Shown here: positions 1 to 9,114 of the stretch, in pieces
Layout of the letters: each line of letters opens with the position of its first letter
Numbering within the stretch: position 1 is the stretch's first letter
From: Bryobacterales bacterium
GTDB lineage: Bacteria > Acidobacteriota > Terriglobia > Bryobacterales > UBA6623
Reading direction: 5' to 3'
DNA length: 64,000 nucleotides
Assembly: GCA_028819235.1 (NCBI GenBank)
Contig: JAPPMC010000237.1
Coordinates: 1 to 64,000, forward strand
The notes under the pieces: generated by a model
Database searches by the model: none
The model's input: only the letters and a program-made list of their open reading frames with translations
What the model was told of the DNA's origin: nothing
Program-made: the position numbers and the translations under genes

Positions 1-1110
1 TGCCACAAGGGACCTCATCCTGTCAACCCCCAAGATCTGTGGCACGGGCAGGCCGACCCGGTCGAATCCGACTGACAGGCTGGTGACCGTGCCGCTGGCC
101 GATCCCCGGGTCCACGTGATGCGCGGCCGGTGGTTCTTGATCTCAGTGTCCGGATTCCTGCCGCGCACGAACTGAAACGCGTCAACGCTCTGGGACGTGA
201 AGACATAGCTCAGGCCCAGCTTTCCGCGAGTTGCGAGATCTCGGTCGAGACGCAGGTTCGCCGAGTCGGTGTCGACCCGCTGCGGCGCGTTCGTGTTGAG
301 GGCTCTGGGGTCGATGTCGGGCCGGTTCGGCAGCTCGGCCGGATAGGCGCCAAGCAGTTGCTCGACTATGGCCCAAGTGTCAGGGTCAGTGCGCTCCCCG
401 CTGGCCGGATCAACAAGTAGGGGGGTGCGTTCGTTCGGCAGAGGCACCAGCACGTTGCCGTTGACCTGTCCCCGAATGCGTTGCTGCGAGGCATTGACTG
501 TGAAGCGGGTCTTGCCCGTGACGGGGCCTGTGAGCCGGAACCCGTAGCGGTTCTCGTTGGCCGGCTGCACATCGCCGAACTGGAAGAAAGAGCGCGCCGA
601 GAACGCGCTGTTGCCATGCGTCCAGAACACGTTGCCGTGCGTTCCTTGGCCACGCGCCGGCGGAAGATGAAGGCCGGGTCGGGCGCGCCGGCCGTATTCG
701 GCGCCGTAGTAGTCGCGGTCGGGCTGGAAGTCTGTCACGATCGTCGCCGTGGCTCCCAGCCGAATGTTCAGTTCTTGCAGGGTGTTGGTGTCTACGAGGT
801 TGAACTGGACGTTCTCGTTGCGCCGGGCTTCGCCGGAACGGGTGTCCTCTTGGCCTAACAGGTTGAGGTTCGTGCGTTCGGCGTTGGCTCCGCCTTCCGC
901 AGCGCTGCCCGCGTCTGATTCGGGAGTGGCCTCCGGTGCCGGATCCTCTTGGTCGGCATTGGCCTTGGCGTCGCCACCCGCCGGCTGCTGCGCGAACCCG
1001 ATCGATCCCACGGCAAGCAGCAGCGCTGTCGCAGCCATAGCTGACCACCCGCGAAGCGCCACTTGGCGGACGAGAATCGGGCAGGCTGAGTTAGGCGTTT
1101 GGTTGTTCAT
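1..1110 (-). CDS. TonB-dependent receptor-like outer-membrane protein (Oar type), 3' end cut by window edge
   Basis: The reverse strand reads open from ATG at 1110 to base 1, giving about 370 residues with no stop, so the C-terminus lies outside the window. The first 42 residues look like a Sec signal: basic residues, then a hydrophobic run ending in GFAQ. A low-complexity Gly/Ala/Glu segment (about 42-85) follows, then a region rich in aromatic and Asn residues in which 'SARSFFQ' and 'YGFRLTGPV' recall the plug and early barrel of acidobacterial Oar-like TonB receptors. These proteins sit in the outer membrane and import large nutrients or act in envelope biology. The carboxypeptidase-regulatory domain common at the N-terminus of this group is not visible. 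An internal ATG at 1038 is possible, but the longer start supplies the charged n-region. The substrate cannot be told. Confidence 0.7.
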   Translation of the reverse strand, partial: MNNQTPNSACPILVRQVALRGWSAMAATALLLAVGSIGFAQQPAGGDAKANADQEDPAPEATPESDAGSAAEGGANAERTNLNLLGQEDTRSGEARRNENVQFNLVDTNTLQELNIRLGATATIVTDFQPDRDYYGAEYGRRARPGLHLPPARGQGTHGNVFWTHGNSAFSARSFFQFGDVQPANENRYGFRLTGPVTGKTRFTVNASQQRIRGQVNGNVLVPLPNERTPLLVDPASGERTDPDTWAIVEQLLGAYPAELPNRPDIDPRALNTNAPQRVDTDSANLRLDRDLATRGKLGLSYVFTSQSVDAFQFVRGRNPDTEIKNHRPRITWTRGSASGTVTSLSVGFDRVGLPVPQILGVDRMRSLVA

Positions 1111-1764
1111 CGAAGCCGTGGGTGGCAAGGGCCGTGCGTCTAGTAGGCGAGTGGCATCTGGCCGACGTTACGCGCGTGCGCGTGGCGGGGCCAGTGGAAC
1201 CTGGCCCACGGTCACCGAGTTACGGTCATGACACTGCGCGAAACCGGCTGCACACAATCGTTTTCCCGACGCTCGCTGGTGTCCCCATCCCGGGCTGGCC
1301 GGCTAGTTAGTACATCGGCCTGAGCATTGCACCCCATTCTAGGGGCAGGGATTTCGACAGGGCTGCCCGCTCCGCTCCGAACGGTGCGGACGAGTCATAT
1401 CCGTCATTGCGAGACGGCTTGGCCCCATGGTGGACGGCCCGAACCGGGCACCCACGGAAAGAAGGAGCACGGCGCTGGGGTCACAGACACCGTGTTCGCG
1501 CCTGCCGAACGGGAGCTTCGGACGCTAGTCGCGCTGTTCTTGGCTTCGAGAGCCCACCACCGGGAATGCGCCGGCAAGGATATGGACGGCCACCGATCCG
1601 CGCCGCCACAGCAGCGCCACAGGGAGACGGCAGCGAACCCTTCGAGCACCAGACGAGATCACAGTTGGCAGAGGTTTGCGAGAGGCGAGCCGAGACTGCC
1701 TGGATTGGTGCCGCGATCACAGAAGAATCTGAAGGCGGTAGGCTCCAAGTGGCATTGCACGGCG
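1111..1764. other. Intergenic region, no convincing gene
   Basis: About 650 bases between the receptor-like gene (leftward) and the nucleotidyltransferase pair (rightward), so it should hold divergent promoters. Frames on both strands are open only in short stretches with Arg/Pro-rich translations typical of non-coding GC-rich DNA. I saw no tRNA, clear terminator or repeat. Confidence 0.5.
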
Positions 1765-2174
1765 ATGAATGAGCCCGTATTCGACATCATGCCGCTCGAG
1801 CGAGCGATCCAACGTTTGGAAGAAGGCCTGGAGCGGTATCGGGGCGATAACGGCGATCTTCAGATTCGTGACGGCCTGATACTCCGCTTTGGATTTACAT
1901 ATGAGCTCGGCCATAAGGCGCTTAGGCGCTACCTGAAACTCTCCTCGCCGACCCCAGCGCTATTTGATCAGATGAGGTTCCAAGACCAGATCCGTACAGC
2001 GAACGACCAGGGGCTGCTGTTGGGGGGTTGGCCCGAGTGGCGTGGGTACCGCACGATGCGAGGCATGACAAGTCATATGGCGAGGCCATAGCTGTTAGTG
2101 TCGTCAGCCACATTCCGGACTTCCTCGATGAGGTCAAGTACCTTCGTGATCGATTGCGGGACCGTCTGGCATGA
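1765..2174 (+). pseudogene. HI0074/HepT-like nucleotidyltransferase substrate-binding protein, frameshifted
   Basis: The frame from ATG 1765 encodes a helical protein matching the HI0074 family (TIGR01987 type) in its first 100 residues: 'LERAIQRLEEGLERY', 'RDGLILRFGFTYELGHKALRRYL', then 'YRTMRGMTSH'. It stops at 2089-2091, too early for the family. Changing frame near base 2070 restores the expected ending 'YGEAIAVSVVSHIPDFLDE', which runs to a TGA at 2172-2174. That TGA overlaps the ATG of the next gene as ATGA, as expected for this two-gene module. The break is therefore a small indel at about 2069-2072, real or a sequencing error. The protein normally partners a minimal nucleotidyltransferase, and related HepT/MntA pairs act as toxin-antitoxin systems. 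The family is confident; loss of function is an inference. Confidence 0.7.
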
Positions 2175-2521
2175 ATACGCCCACTCCCGCCATCGATCTC
2201 CGACCGGACCATTGGGCCATCGTCAGAGGCGCCCTCCGGAGGCATGTTCCGGATCGCGAGGTCCTCGTGTTCGGATCGCGGGCAACGTGGACTGCAAGGG
2301 AGTACTCTGACCTCGATCTCGCCATAATGGGTGAGGGTCCTCTGTCACTGCATACTGTGGCGGCTTTGGCTGAGGACCTTGGGGAATCCGATCTTCCGTT
2401 CAAGGTGGATCTCGTCGACTGGGCGATGGTCGACGACGGTTTCCGCGGCATCATCCGCCGCAACGCAGTGACAGTACAGACGCCGACAGACGGCCGCTCC
2501 GCGAGTGGTAGGGTGCCCTGA
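2171..2521 (+). CDS. Minimal nucleotidyltransferase, HI0073/MntA-like
   Basis: A 116-residue protein with the polymerase-beta-type signature at residues 36-53: GSRAT, then SDLDLAI, which gives the G-S and D-x-D metal-binding residues. 'SDLPFKVDLVDWA' near residues 74-86 supplies the third acidic position typical of the HI0073 subfamily. Enzymes of this fold transfer nucleotides to proteins or small molecules, and MntA-type members AMPylate their HepT partner. The start overlaps the stop of the HI0074-like gene by ATGA, the usual arrangement for the pair. The active-site residues are intact although the upstream partner is frameshifted, so the enzyme may now be an orphan. The last 20 residues look unconserved. 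Confidence 0.8.
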   Translation: MNTPTPAIDLRPDHWAIVRGALRRHVPDREVLVFGSRATWTAREYSDLDLAIMGEGPLSLHTVAALAEDLGESDLPFKVDLVDWAMVDDGFRGIIRRNAVTVQTPTDGRSASGRVP

Positions 2522-2625
2522 TCGGTGCGGACATCTGGGACACTGGCTTCGACCAGCGAGTGGCTCCTGGTCCGCCGCTTGGCTCGCCGGGTCGTCTTGG
2601 GCGCGCTGGTGGCAGACTGTAGGCA

Positions 2626-3873
2626 GTGAGTGTCCTTGCATCTGCCGCCCGCCAGTTGCTGGCGCCCGTGGTCGTTCCGGCTTTGCTCGGTTGGGAGCGG
2701 CTTGAGTCCGGAGTCTCCTTCTACCCCAGATCGAAGGAGGTGAACGAGAATCCTTATCCGCTTTACGCGCGCATGCGCGAGAGAGATCCCGTGCATCGCA
2801 TGCGCTTGCTCGACGCGTGGGTCGTCACCCGCTACCGGGATGTCGACTTGATCCTTCGCGACCACGGTCGCTTCTCCAGCTCCATGCAGCAGAAGGCGGT
2901 GATCCCCGAGAGCGCCCGTTCCGTCAGCATGCTGAATCTCGACCCTCCGGCTCACACGAGGGTTCGGTCGCTGGTGTCTATGGCCTTCACGAACTCGGCA
3001 GTGCAGCGACTCAGGCCGCGCATACAGGCGATTGCGGACCGTTTGCTCGACGAAGTCGCCGGCCAGGAGCGCATCGATCTAATCTCCGCGATCGCGCACC
3101 CCTTGCCGGTCATGGTGATGGCCGAGATGCTCGGAATCGCGACCGACGACGCCAAGCAGTTCCAAGATTGGTCCGACGACCTGGCCGCTTCGATAGATCC
3201 GTTTCTGACGAGTCGCCAGGAGCGCCGGGCCAACGAGGCACGGCGGGAGCTGTCTGAGTACTTCGGGCGGATGCTGGAAGTTCGCAGGAAGGATCCCCGG
3301 GACGACATCATCAGCGCCCTCCTCGCCGCGCGCGAGGAGCGGGACAAGCTCTCGCCCGAAGAGTTGCGGGGAACTCTCAACCTGCTGCTCGTGGCGGGGA
3401 ACGAGACGACCAAGAACCTGATCGGCAATGGGATGTTGGCCCTGCTGAAGCACCCGGCTCAAATGCGCCTCCTGCGAAATGATCCCGGCCTTATGGGCGC
3501 AGCCGTGCAGGAGTTCCTGCGATTCGACGCCCCTGTACAAACCGATGCCCGAACCGCTGTACATGACGTCGAATTGGGGGGCAAGCTGATTCGGTCCGGA
3601 ACGAAGATCCTCACCGTGATCGGCGCGGCGAATCGGGATCCGGCCGTCTTCGAGAATCCCGACTCTCTGGACATTCGCCGCGAACGCCGCCCGCACCTAT
3701 CCTTCGGGCGCGGGATCCACTATTGCCTTGGCGCCTCGCTTGCGGAGCTCGAAGCCGAGATCGCATTCGCCTCGATTCTTGAGAGGTATCCTTCAATCCG
3801 GTTGGTTGCTGATCCTGCGCACGTTCGGAACACAGTGCTGCGAGGCGTAAAGGATCTGTGGGTCGGCGTCTGA
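2626..3873 (+). CDS. Cytochrome P450 (soluble bacterial class I type)
   Basis: A 415-residue protein, normal length for a soluble bacterial P450. The I-helix oxygen-activation motif AGNETT lies near residue 260, an E-x-x-R-like element occurs at EFLR, and the haem loop FGRGIHYCLG at residues 360-369 puts the thiolate ligand at Cys367. The enzyme would hydroxylate an unknown organic substrate in the cytoplasm using ferredoxin or flavodoxin. No redox partner or biosynthetic gene lies nearby, so the partner must be elsewhere. The start used is GTG 2626. The gene stands alone between the HI0073-like gene and a convergent nucleotidyltransferase pair. Family certainty is high; the substrate is unknown. 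Confidence 0.93.
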   Translation: MSVLASAARQLLAPVVVPALLGWERLESGVSFYPRSKEVNENPYPLYARMRERDPVHRMRLLDAWVVTRYRDVDLILRDHGRFSSSMQQKAVIPESARSVSMLNLDPPAHTRVRSLVSMAFTNSAVQRLRPRIQAIADRLLDEVAGQERIDLISAIAHPLPVMVMAEMLGIATDDAKQFQDWSDDLAASIDPFLTSRQERRANEARRELSEYFGRMLEVRRKDPRDDIISALLAAREERDKLSPEELRGTLNLLLVAGNETTKNLIGNGMLALLKHPAQMRLLRNDPGLMGAAVQEFLRFDAPVQTDARTAVHDVELGGKLIRSGTKILTVIGAANRDPAVFENPDSLDIRRERRPHLSFGRGIHYCLGASLAELEAEIAFASILERYPSIRLVADPAHVRNTVLRGVKDLWVGV

Positions 3874-4103
3874 CAGCCGAGACGTGTCCCGTCAGCTACC
3901 CGTATGCGGAGTGTGGCCAGCTTCAATTCACGGGGGGACCTAGCGGATCTCCCAGAGGCCACCCTTCCGGTGGGCGCACGGTAGGGACGGACAAGGCTCG
4001 CGGGAGGAATCTCTTCTGAAGGCTTCATCTTGGGCCCATCCGGCCCAGAGGGGCATCGCCGCCTTGCGCTCGAAGCAGCCGCCCAGTCGACCCGACTCTT
4101 GAC

Positions 4104-4703
4104 CTATCTCGACCGCCCACCACGGCCCGTTCCGGGTGCAAGACCGAGACCGTAGCGGTCATCGCGATCCAGGGATCGATCGTGCGGCCATAGGTTGCGC
4201 GGAATCTTACAGGCGCGTTCGATGCTGCTCCCCTTCGGCGGGTCGTGAGGGGATACCTCGTCATGCAGGTCGAGGTCCTCCCTGCCAGAGGAGAGTCCCA
4301 AGCGCCTGACCAAGAACGCGATGTCCTCTTGATCCTTGGGCCGCGCGGCGCGCACCTTCATCGCTAGCAGGTGCTCGGCCGAGGCAGAGTTCACCACTAG
4401 GTGTCGGTCCCCGAAGACGGTCCGCGCCCGGCCGTCCGGGCCGCGGGGCATGGACGGGACCGCTTCCTCATTAAGCCACGTCTTCGGCCAGCCCCGGCGG
4501 CGACCGATCCGGCGCACTGCCTCCACCACGGGGCCGTGGCCCTCTTTGATCACGGCGTCCATCGACTGTCGGCGGCCGTCGAAGCCCAAGGCCATGGCCG
4601 CGCCGCCAACGACATAGATGTGTGCGTGCACACGGCGCGATTGCAATTCGCGGGACAGTTTGCGAAAGGCAGCCTCTAGGCTATCCGCCGAAAAGGGCTC
4701 CAT
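4104..4703 (-). CDS. DUF6036-type nucleotidyltransferase, copy 1, probably catalytically dead
   Basis: A 199-residue protein of the nucleotidyltransferase fold found with toxin-antitoxin-like modules. The N-terminus has IYVVGGAAMAL, and the following acidic element reads SMDAVI, whereas copy 2 in this window (27496-28119) reads TMDVDAL. Aligned this way, the second Asp of the D-x-D metal site and one neighbour are missing, as if six bases had been deleted in frame. Later conserved elements (HLLAMKVRAAR, DIAFLVRRL) are kept. The last 35 residues do not match copy 2 and look like read-through. The upstream partner overlaps this start by 23 bases, so the two are co-translated. The family assignment is from memory. 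Confidence 0.7.
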   Translation of the reverse strand: MEPFSADSLEAAFRKLSRELQSRRVHAHIYVVGGAAMALGFDGRRQSMDAVIKEGHGPVVEAVRRIGRRRGWPKTWLNEEAVPSMPRGPDGRARTVFGDRHLVVNSASAEHLLAMKVRAARPKDQEDIAFLVRRLGLSSGREDLDLHDEVSPHDPPKGSSIERACKIPRNLWPHDRSLDRDDRYGLGLAPGTGRGGRSR

Positions 4704-5184
4704 AGGCGCGGTGTCCCTCTCGCTCCCCGAGTTCGTAGTCGCCGACCATGGCGCAGTGGCGCAGGAAGGCTCCGGGAGTGTCCCGGTAGACCATTCCTGG
4801 AAAGCCCTTCCCGTAGACGCGGAGCGGCTTCCAGCAGATCTTCAGCGACCGTTCCGGATCGTCGCACCAGCCCGGCACGGGATAGTCGTGGGTGATAGCG
4901 ATGTGCTCGGCCACTGCGGCCAGCAACGCGTCCCACTTCGTCCCGGTCAGGCGGGGTGCCTCGGTCAGAGCGTACTGTTGCCTGTCGCGGCTAGCCTGGT
5001 GAAATCGGCGCGGCAGGTCGGAGATGAGCATGCGATAGCGCTCGCTGTCGCTCTGGGCGCTGTCGATGGTGTCCGCGTATTGGGCGATTCTCCACCAAGG
5101 TTCGGGAGGCAGCGGCTCCTGCATGAGCCGCGCAAACTCCGCGTCCGACGGCTCAGGAGCATCGCGGCTGGCGGTCATGCCCAC
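4681..5184 (-). CDS. Partner protein of the nucleotidyltransferase module, copy 1
   Basis: A 167-residue, mostly helical, soluble protein with no known catalytic motif. The central stretch 'LTGTKWDALLAAVAEHIA' followed by a Trp-containing segment and 'LR...YRDTPGAFLRH' is closely matched by the 151-residue protein at 28094-28549 (LTGTRWDALLAAVVEHVA ... YAPGAFIRH). In both loci this gene comes first and overlaps the nucleotidyltransferase start by 23-26 bases. Such pairs are widespread and behave like toxin-antitoxin modules, with this protein the candidate antitoxin or substrate partner; that role is inferred from gene order. No DNA-binding domain is obvious. ATG 5184 lies 3 residues before a second candidate, ATG at MTASRD. 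Confidence 0.65.
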   Translation of the reverse strand: MGMTASRDAPEPSDAEFARLMQEPLPPEPWWRIAQYADTIDSAQSDSERYRMLISDLPRRFHQASRDRQQYALTEAPRLTGTKWDALLAAVAEHIAITHDYPVPGWCDDPERSLKICWKPLRVYGKGFPGMVYRDTPGAFLRHCAMVGDYELGEREGHRAYGALFGG

Positions 5185-5648
5185 CGAACAGCTTGCGGAT
5201 GCGTACCACCGCCCGGCGGCGCGCCGGCAGGTTCGATGGTTGATAGCGGCTGCTTTTCGGGCCCGGAAACTCGCGTCCGATCCGCCCGCAGAGTCGTTGC
5301 GCCCGGTCGGGACGCGCCGTCCGGGCGTCTAGGCACGCCGGAGCCAAGGACGCCCCGGCTTGGGGCGTGGCAGAGCCTTAAGCGCGAAGCTCGTCCGATC
5401 GTGCTGCATTGGGATCGGCGGCCCAGGGGGCAACAAGGCCACTACTGCAATGACTCGGGCCTTGGGGCGCAATCGTTGCGCCGCCCGCTGGATGTTGCTC
5501 ACATCCAACAAGCGCGGGATCGAGATGGCCAGATTCGCTATGGCTGCCATGGTGTGCCGAGGTCCCGTCTCGGGCTCGGGATACTTGCTGTCGCCTTGCT
5601 GGTCCGAGGCCATGGCTCCCTTACGGGGTCAACCCTCCGGCCGCGCGA
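5185..5648. other. Intergenic region, no convincing gene
   Basis: About 460 bases between two leftward genes. A 94-codon frame at 5329-5613 on the minus strand has a plausible composition but no recognisable domain and no clear ribosome-binding site, so I do not call it. The region should carry the promoter of the nucleotidyltransferase pair that starts at 5184. Confidence 0.4.
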
Positions 5649-7133
5649 TCAATCGCGCGCTACGCTTCGCCCCTCTCTCTGGTAACGGCGCAAGAGACGC
5701 TGCATGCTGCGCACGCGCTCGCGATTGCTCGCTGCCAAATTGGTGGTCTGGGCCGGATCGTTCCGGAGGTTGAACAGTTCGACCGGCTGGTCGTGAGCAG
5801 ACACCTGGCGCTCGGTCCGAAACCATGCAGGTTCGCGGTTTGGCCCCGCACTGTTGCTATCGCCTGTGGGATGGTCGATCAGCACCCAGTCCCCTTGGCG
5901 AATGGCGAACCAGCCCCGCGAGCCGTGATGGACGGTCGCCTCGCGAATCGGCGAGTCTGCGTCTGCAAGAAACAGGGCCTCGCTCATGTCGTAGCTGTCC
6001 TCGGCCGCGTCTTGCGGAAGCGGGAAGTCGACAATGGCCGCTACCGTCGCCATGATGTCAGTCAGGCAGAGGACCTCGTCCTGCACGCTTCCGGCCGGTA
6101 CGCGGCCCGGCCAGCGAGCTAGGAACGGGACTCGGTGGCCGCCTTCCCAGAGATCGCGCTTGACGCCTCTCAGAGGCCCCATGCTGGCATGCCTGTACTC
6201 AAGCATCCGGCGGTAGGCGTCGGTTTCGGGTCCGTTGTCGCTTGTGAAGATGACCAGAGTGTCCTCGGTCTGGCCAGCCGCATCAATCGCTGCGAGCAGT
6301 TCTCCGACGGCCCAGTCGACTTCTGCCACAAAATCCCCGTACGGGCCGGCGGAACTGCTTCCTTGGAAGTCCTTGTTCGGAACAACGGGTCGGTGCGGGG
6401 CAAGAGGCGCGAAGTAGAGGAACCAAGGCGTCCCTTCGCCTGCAGACATCGCAATGAAACCCACGGCTTCTTCAGTGAAGCGCGGGAGCATCCGCTCGAA
6501 TTCGAAACCCGGAGCTTTGGTTCCCTTGTTGTTATTTGGCCCCATGAGATACGCGGGCAGATGGGTCAGATCGAAGGGCTGGATCGGGCGGGCGAGGACG
6601 TGTCCGCCCTCCATGAAGGCCCAGCCGGGCTTGGCCAGACCGAACGAGTACGAGAATCCGTGCTGGGCGGGCCCGTCGACGAGGGGCTTCGACCAGTCGA
6701 CATTCTCGACGGTCTGCCCCTTGGAATCATCCAGCAAGGACCATTGGTAGCCGAGGTGCCACTTCCCCACGGCTCCGGTGCGGTAGCCCTTTTCTCTCAG
6801 CATGTCGGCGAGAGTTAGGCGTTCCTGGGCGATCAGCGGCGTGGAGGAGTCGTTGAGAACTCCTCGCTTCAAACGGGTCCGCCATGCGTACCGGCCCGTC
6901 AGGAGGCCGTACCTCGTCGGCGTGCAGACGCCGTCGGGCGCGTGGGCGTCGGTAAACCGGACGCCCTTGGATGCTAGGCCGTCGAGGTTCGGCGTCGCGA
7001 TCTTCGAATCAGGGTTGTAGGCCCCGATGTCACCGAATCCGAGGTCATCCGTCAGAATCACCAAGACGTTTGGTGTGGACCCAGCTGCTCCGGCGGAGAG
7101 CACGGTCAGCAGCGCGGCAAGCAGAATCGGCAC
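5649..7133 (-). CDS. Secreted arylsulfatase-type sulfatase
   Basis: A 494-residue alkaline-phosphatase-fold sulfatase. A signal peptide covers roughly residues 1-19. PNVLVILTDDLGFGD at 21-35 gives the metal-binding Asp pair. The catalytic signature is C70-T-P-T-R74, where Cys70 would be converted to formylglycine by a separate maturase, followed by GLLTGRYAWR. GKWHLGY and TSDNGPETD are the other conserved metal and sulfate-contact regions. It would cleave sulfate esters outside the cytoplasm. It stands alone, with a 390-base gap on its upstream side. The substrate (polysaccharide or small aryl ester) cannot be told from sequence. A second sulfatase lies at 52890-54233 and also has a Cys-type site. 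Confidence 0.92.
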   Translation of the reverse strand: MPILLAALLTVLSAGAAGSTPNVLVILTDDLGFGDIGAYNPDSKIATPNLDGLASKGVRFTDAHAPDGVCTPTRYGLLTGRYAWRTRLKRGVLNDSSTPLIAQERLTLADMLREKGYRTGAVGKWHLGYQWSLLDDSKGQTVENVDWSKPLVDGPAQHGFSYSFGLAKPGWAFMEGGHVLARPIQPFDLTHLPAYLMGPNNNKGTKAPGFEFERMLPRFTEEAVGFIAMSAGEGTPWFLYFAPLAPHRPVVPNKDFQGSSSAGPYGDFVAEVDWAVGELLAAIDAAGQTEDTLVIFTSDNGPETDAYRRMLEYRHASMGPLRGVKRDLWEGGHRVPFLARWPGRVPAGSVQDEVLCLTDIMATVAAIVDFPLPQDAAEDSYDMSEALFLADADSPIREATVHHGSRGWFAIRQGDWVLIDHPTGDSNSAGPNREPAWFRTERQVSAHDQPVELFNLRNDPAQTTNLAASNRERVRSMQRLLRRYQREGRSVARD

Positions 7134-7521
7134 CTGCCCAGAATAGGGTATTCATGAACGATGGGGCGCCGGACGTAGTCCGACTGCAGGTTGACCTTGA
7201 AGGTCGCGGTGAGGTGCCTGAGAGCCAAGCGTTGGGAGCGGTTCTTCTCGATCGTCGCGCTGCTCTCGGCGGACGGCGTCGCTGCGTGTCTGGCGACCCT
7301 AGGATCGCCGTGGCGATTACCAGTGGCATGTAAGAGGGAATCCGAATTGGCAGCAGTCACTGAGCTAATGGTGGGTGGGTCGTGCGTCGCTATGTTTCCT
7401 CCGCCGGGCTCCCGTGCTTCGCCGTCCCGATCGCCAGTCCCAAGCCACCCAACAACGCAAGAAGCGGCCGATCTCGGCACGTGCTTCAGATTGCGCCTGA
7501 CCAGGCAGGTCGTTGGCTAGA
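7134..7521. other. Gap between sulfatase and defence-like operon
   Basis: About 390 bases holding the sulfatase promoter on the minus strand and the 3' flank of the four-gene defence-like operon. Short open frames exist on both strands but none has a recognisable protein. No hairpin with a T-run is evident. Confidence 0.4.
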
Positions 7522-9114
7522 TCATTTGCGCCTGCCTCCACGCTTGGGCCACAGACCGAGGGCCTTTCGAGCCGCTTCTTCGTCTTGCGTCGAGATGCGC
7601 TCTCGGGCGAGCAGGTCGAAGAAGGTGGCCCTATTGACAGAAGTGTTGAACTCCGGCTCCTTGCCGAACACGATCTCCAAGCCCGATGGCTTCACGCGAA
7701 GCTCGTAGTCGCCCTTGCCTAGGCGGATCGTTGTCTTGACACAATTCCAACCGTTTCGTTCCGCTAGGGCGACGGCGGCCTTGGTCCGGCGGGCATCCCA
7801 AACCCTAGTAGCCCCGAAAGCCTCACGCAACGGCTGGCAACGCGCCGCTGGCGCGCCCAAGTCTAGGGCGCTTCCGGCCAGGTGGTGGGACATGGCCGCC
7901 ATTCGGTCCGACACGGCGTCGGCCAGGCCCGGAAAGTCCCGCAGACTGTTAGGCAGGCCCTCCCATCCTGAAGAAGCGCCAAGAAGAATCGCCGCGGCCA
8001 GGAAGTCCACCTCGTTTAGCATCGGACGATCGGAGTCGAACAGGGCATCGCATTCGTCGCACAGGAAAAACAGACCGAGCGCCCTTGAGAATGGCTTCGG
8101 ATGGCGCTGGAACAGTTCTGATTCGGACAAATCCCCAAATCCGGAAAGCGATTCGAGGTCGTGCGCCAGCTGCTGGAGAGACTTTCTCAGGCGCTCATCC
8201 AAGGCACTGGCCGTTTCCTTGAGGTAGTCCAGAATGGAGGCCCGTGCATCGGGCCTACGCTCGACACTCCTCTGTACCACGATCCTGTCAACCACTCCCC
8301 AAAAGAGCCAGCGAGGCAAATCCGCCCGCTGGACGGGATCGGTGGGCCCCTTGGGCCGGAGGTCGCACTGTCCAGACTGGAGCCACGGGCGCAAGCCAGC
8401 GAGGATCGGGTCCTTGGGCTCGTGTCCCGAAGTCTCTTCGGGATCGAACGCCGCGACGCACGCCTCAGCGCTGAGTGCGCCTCGGTTTCCTAGCCACAAG
8501 AGCATCGCAACGACGCCTCCCACGGCTAGCGGGACTTGCAGGGGGGCACTTCGTGGGCTGGGCGCGGAATCTTGGGGAAGCGCGCCGCCTCCGTAACCGT
8601 TGAACTTTGCCTTGACCGTATGCTGGGCAAGGCCCTTGAGGGTGACGTTCGCGAAGTCCAGAGCATCGTCGTTGACCTGTTTCTTCTCGGCCACTGAGCG
8701 ATAGATCAGCCTCTTGATCCGGCTTGTCGGCAACGGAGCGGGAAGCAGGATTGCGCGGTCGGTGGCCTTGTCGGCCTGGCTTGGGAAGTCTACAGCCTCA
8801 AACCGATCGTGGCGGAGTGCGAAAGCCGAACCGGAGATCCCCTCTAGGTCGATCTCGGCAATGCACGGCTTCAGGTGGCCTACCTCGGCGACGGACTCTT
8901 CGAGCGCAGCTGCCGCCGGCTTGCCGACAAACAGCGGGATCCAGCCCGGACAGTACCGAACAGTGTCTCGGTAGTACTTCTCTCCGAAGCCTTCAGGCGG
9001 AAGGATCAGGCCGGCTGACAGCATGTACAGAAGGTTGAGATGGTTCGTGACCAGCAGTCCCGTCGTCGGTGGCTCTGCCCCGTCCGATGCGAACAGTGTT
9101 TGAGGCTGCGCCAT
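7522..9114 (-). CDS. Unknown 530-residue protein, last gene of the DrmA/DrmB-like operon
   Basis: I do not recognise the family. The protein is soluble apart from one hydrophobic stretch near residues 192-208 and is rich in Leu and Ala. The N-terminal 90 residues have a dense conserved-looking block (TNHLNLLYMLSAGL at about 23-36, then a Pro/Gly/Trp-rich segment). A helical region follows at 285-325, then a C-x-x-C pair at Cys352/Cys355. The C-terminus (about 455-530) is a small alpha/beta module ending in basic residues. Its ATG overlaps the TGA of the helicase gene as TGATG, so translation is coupled and a shared function with the three upstream genes is likely. It has no methylase, PLD nuclease or other classical DISARM motif. 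It could be the effector or a structural subunit. Confidence 0.75.
   Translation of the reverse strand: MAQPQTLFASDGAEPPTTGLLVTNHLNLLYMLSAGLILPPEGFGEKYYRDTVRYCPGWIPLFVGKPAAAALEESVAEVGHLKPCIAEIDLEGISGSAFALRHDRFEAVDFPSQADKATDRAILLPAPLPTSRIKRLIYRSVAEKKQVNDDALDFANVTLKGLAQHTVKAKFNGYGGGALPQDSAPSPRSAPLQVPLAVGGVVAMLLWLGNRGALSAEACVAAFDPEETSGHEPKDPILAGLRPWLQSGQCDLRPKGPTDPVQRADLPRWLFWGVVDRIVVQRSVERRPDARASILDYLKETASALDERLRKSLQQLAHDLESLSGFGDLSESELFQRHPKPFSRALGLFFLCDECDALFDSDRPMLNEVDFLAAAILLGASSGWEGLPNSLRDFPGLADAVSDRMAAMSHHLAGSALDLGAPAARCQPLREAFGATRVWDARRTKAAVALAERNGWNCVKTTIRLGKGDYELRVKPSGLEIVFGKEPEFNTSVNRATFFDLLARERISTQDEEAARKALGLWPKRGGRRK

Noticed and set aside
5329-5613. 94-codon minus-strand open frame
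   Set aside because: No ribosome-binding site, no family match, and its frame is not conserved-looking relative to neighbours.
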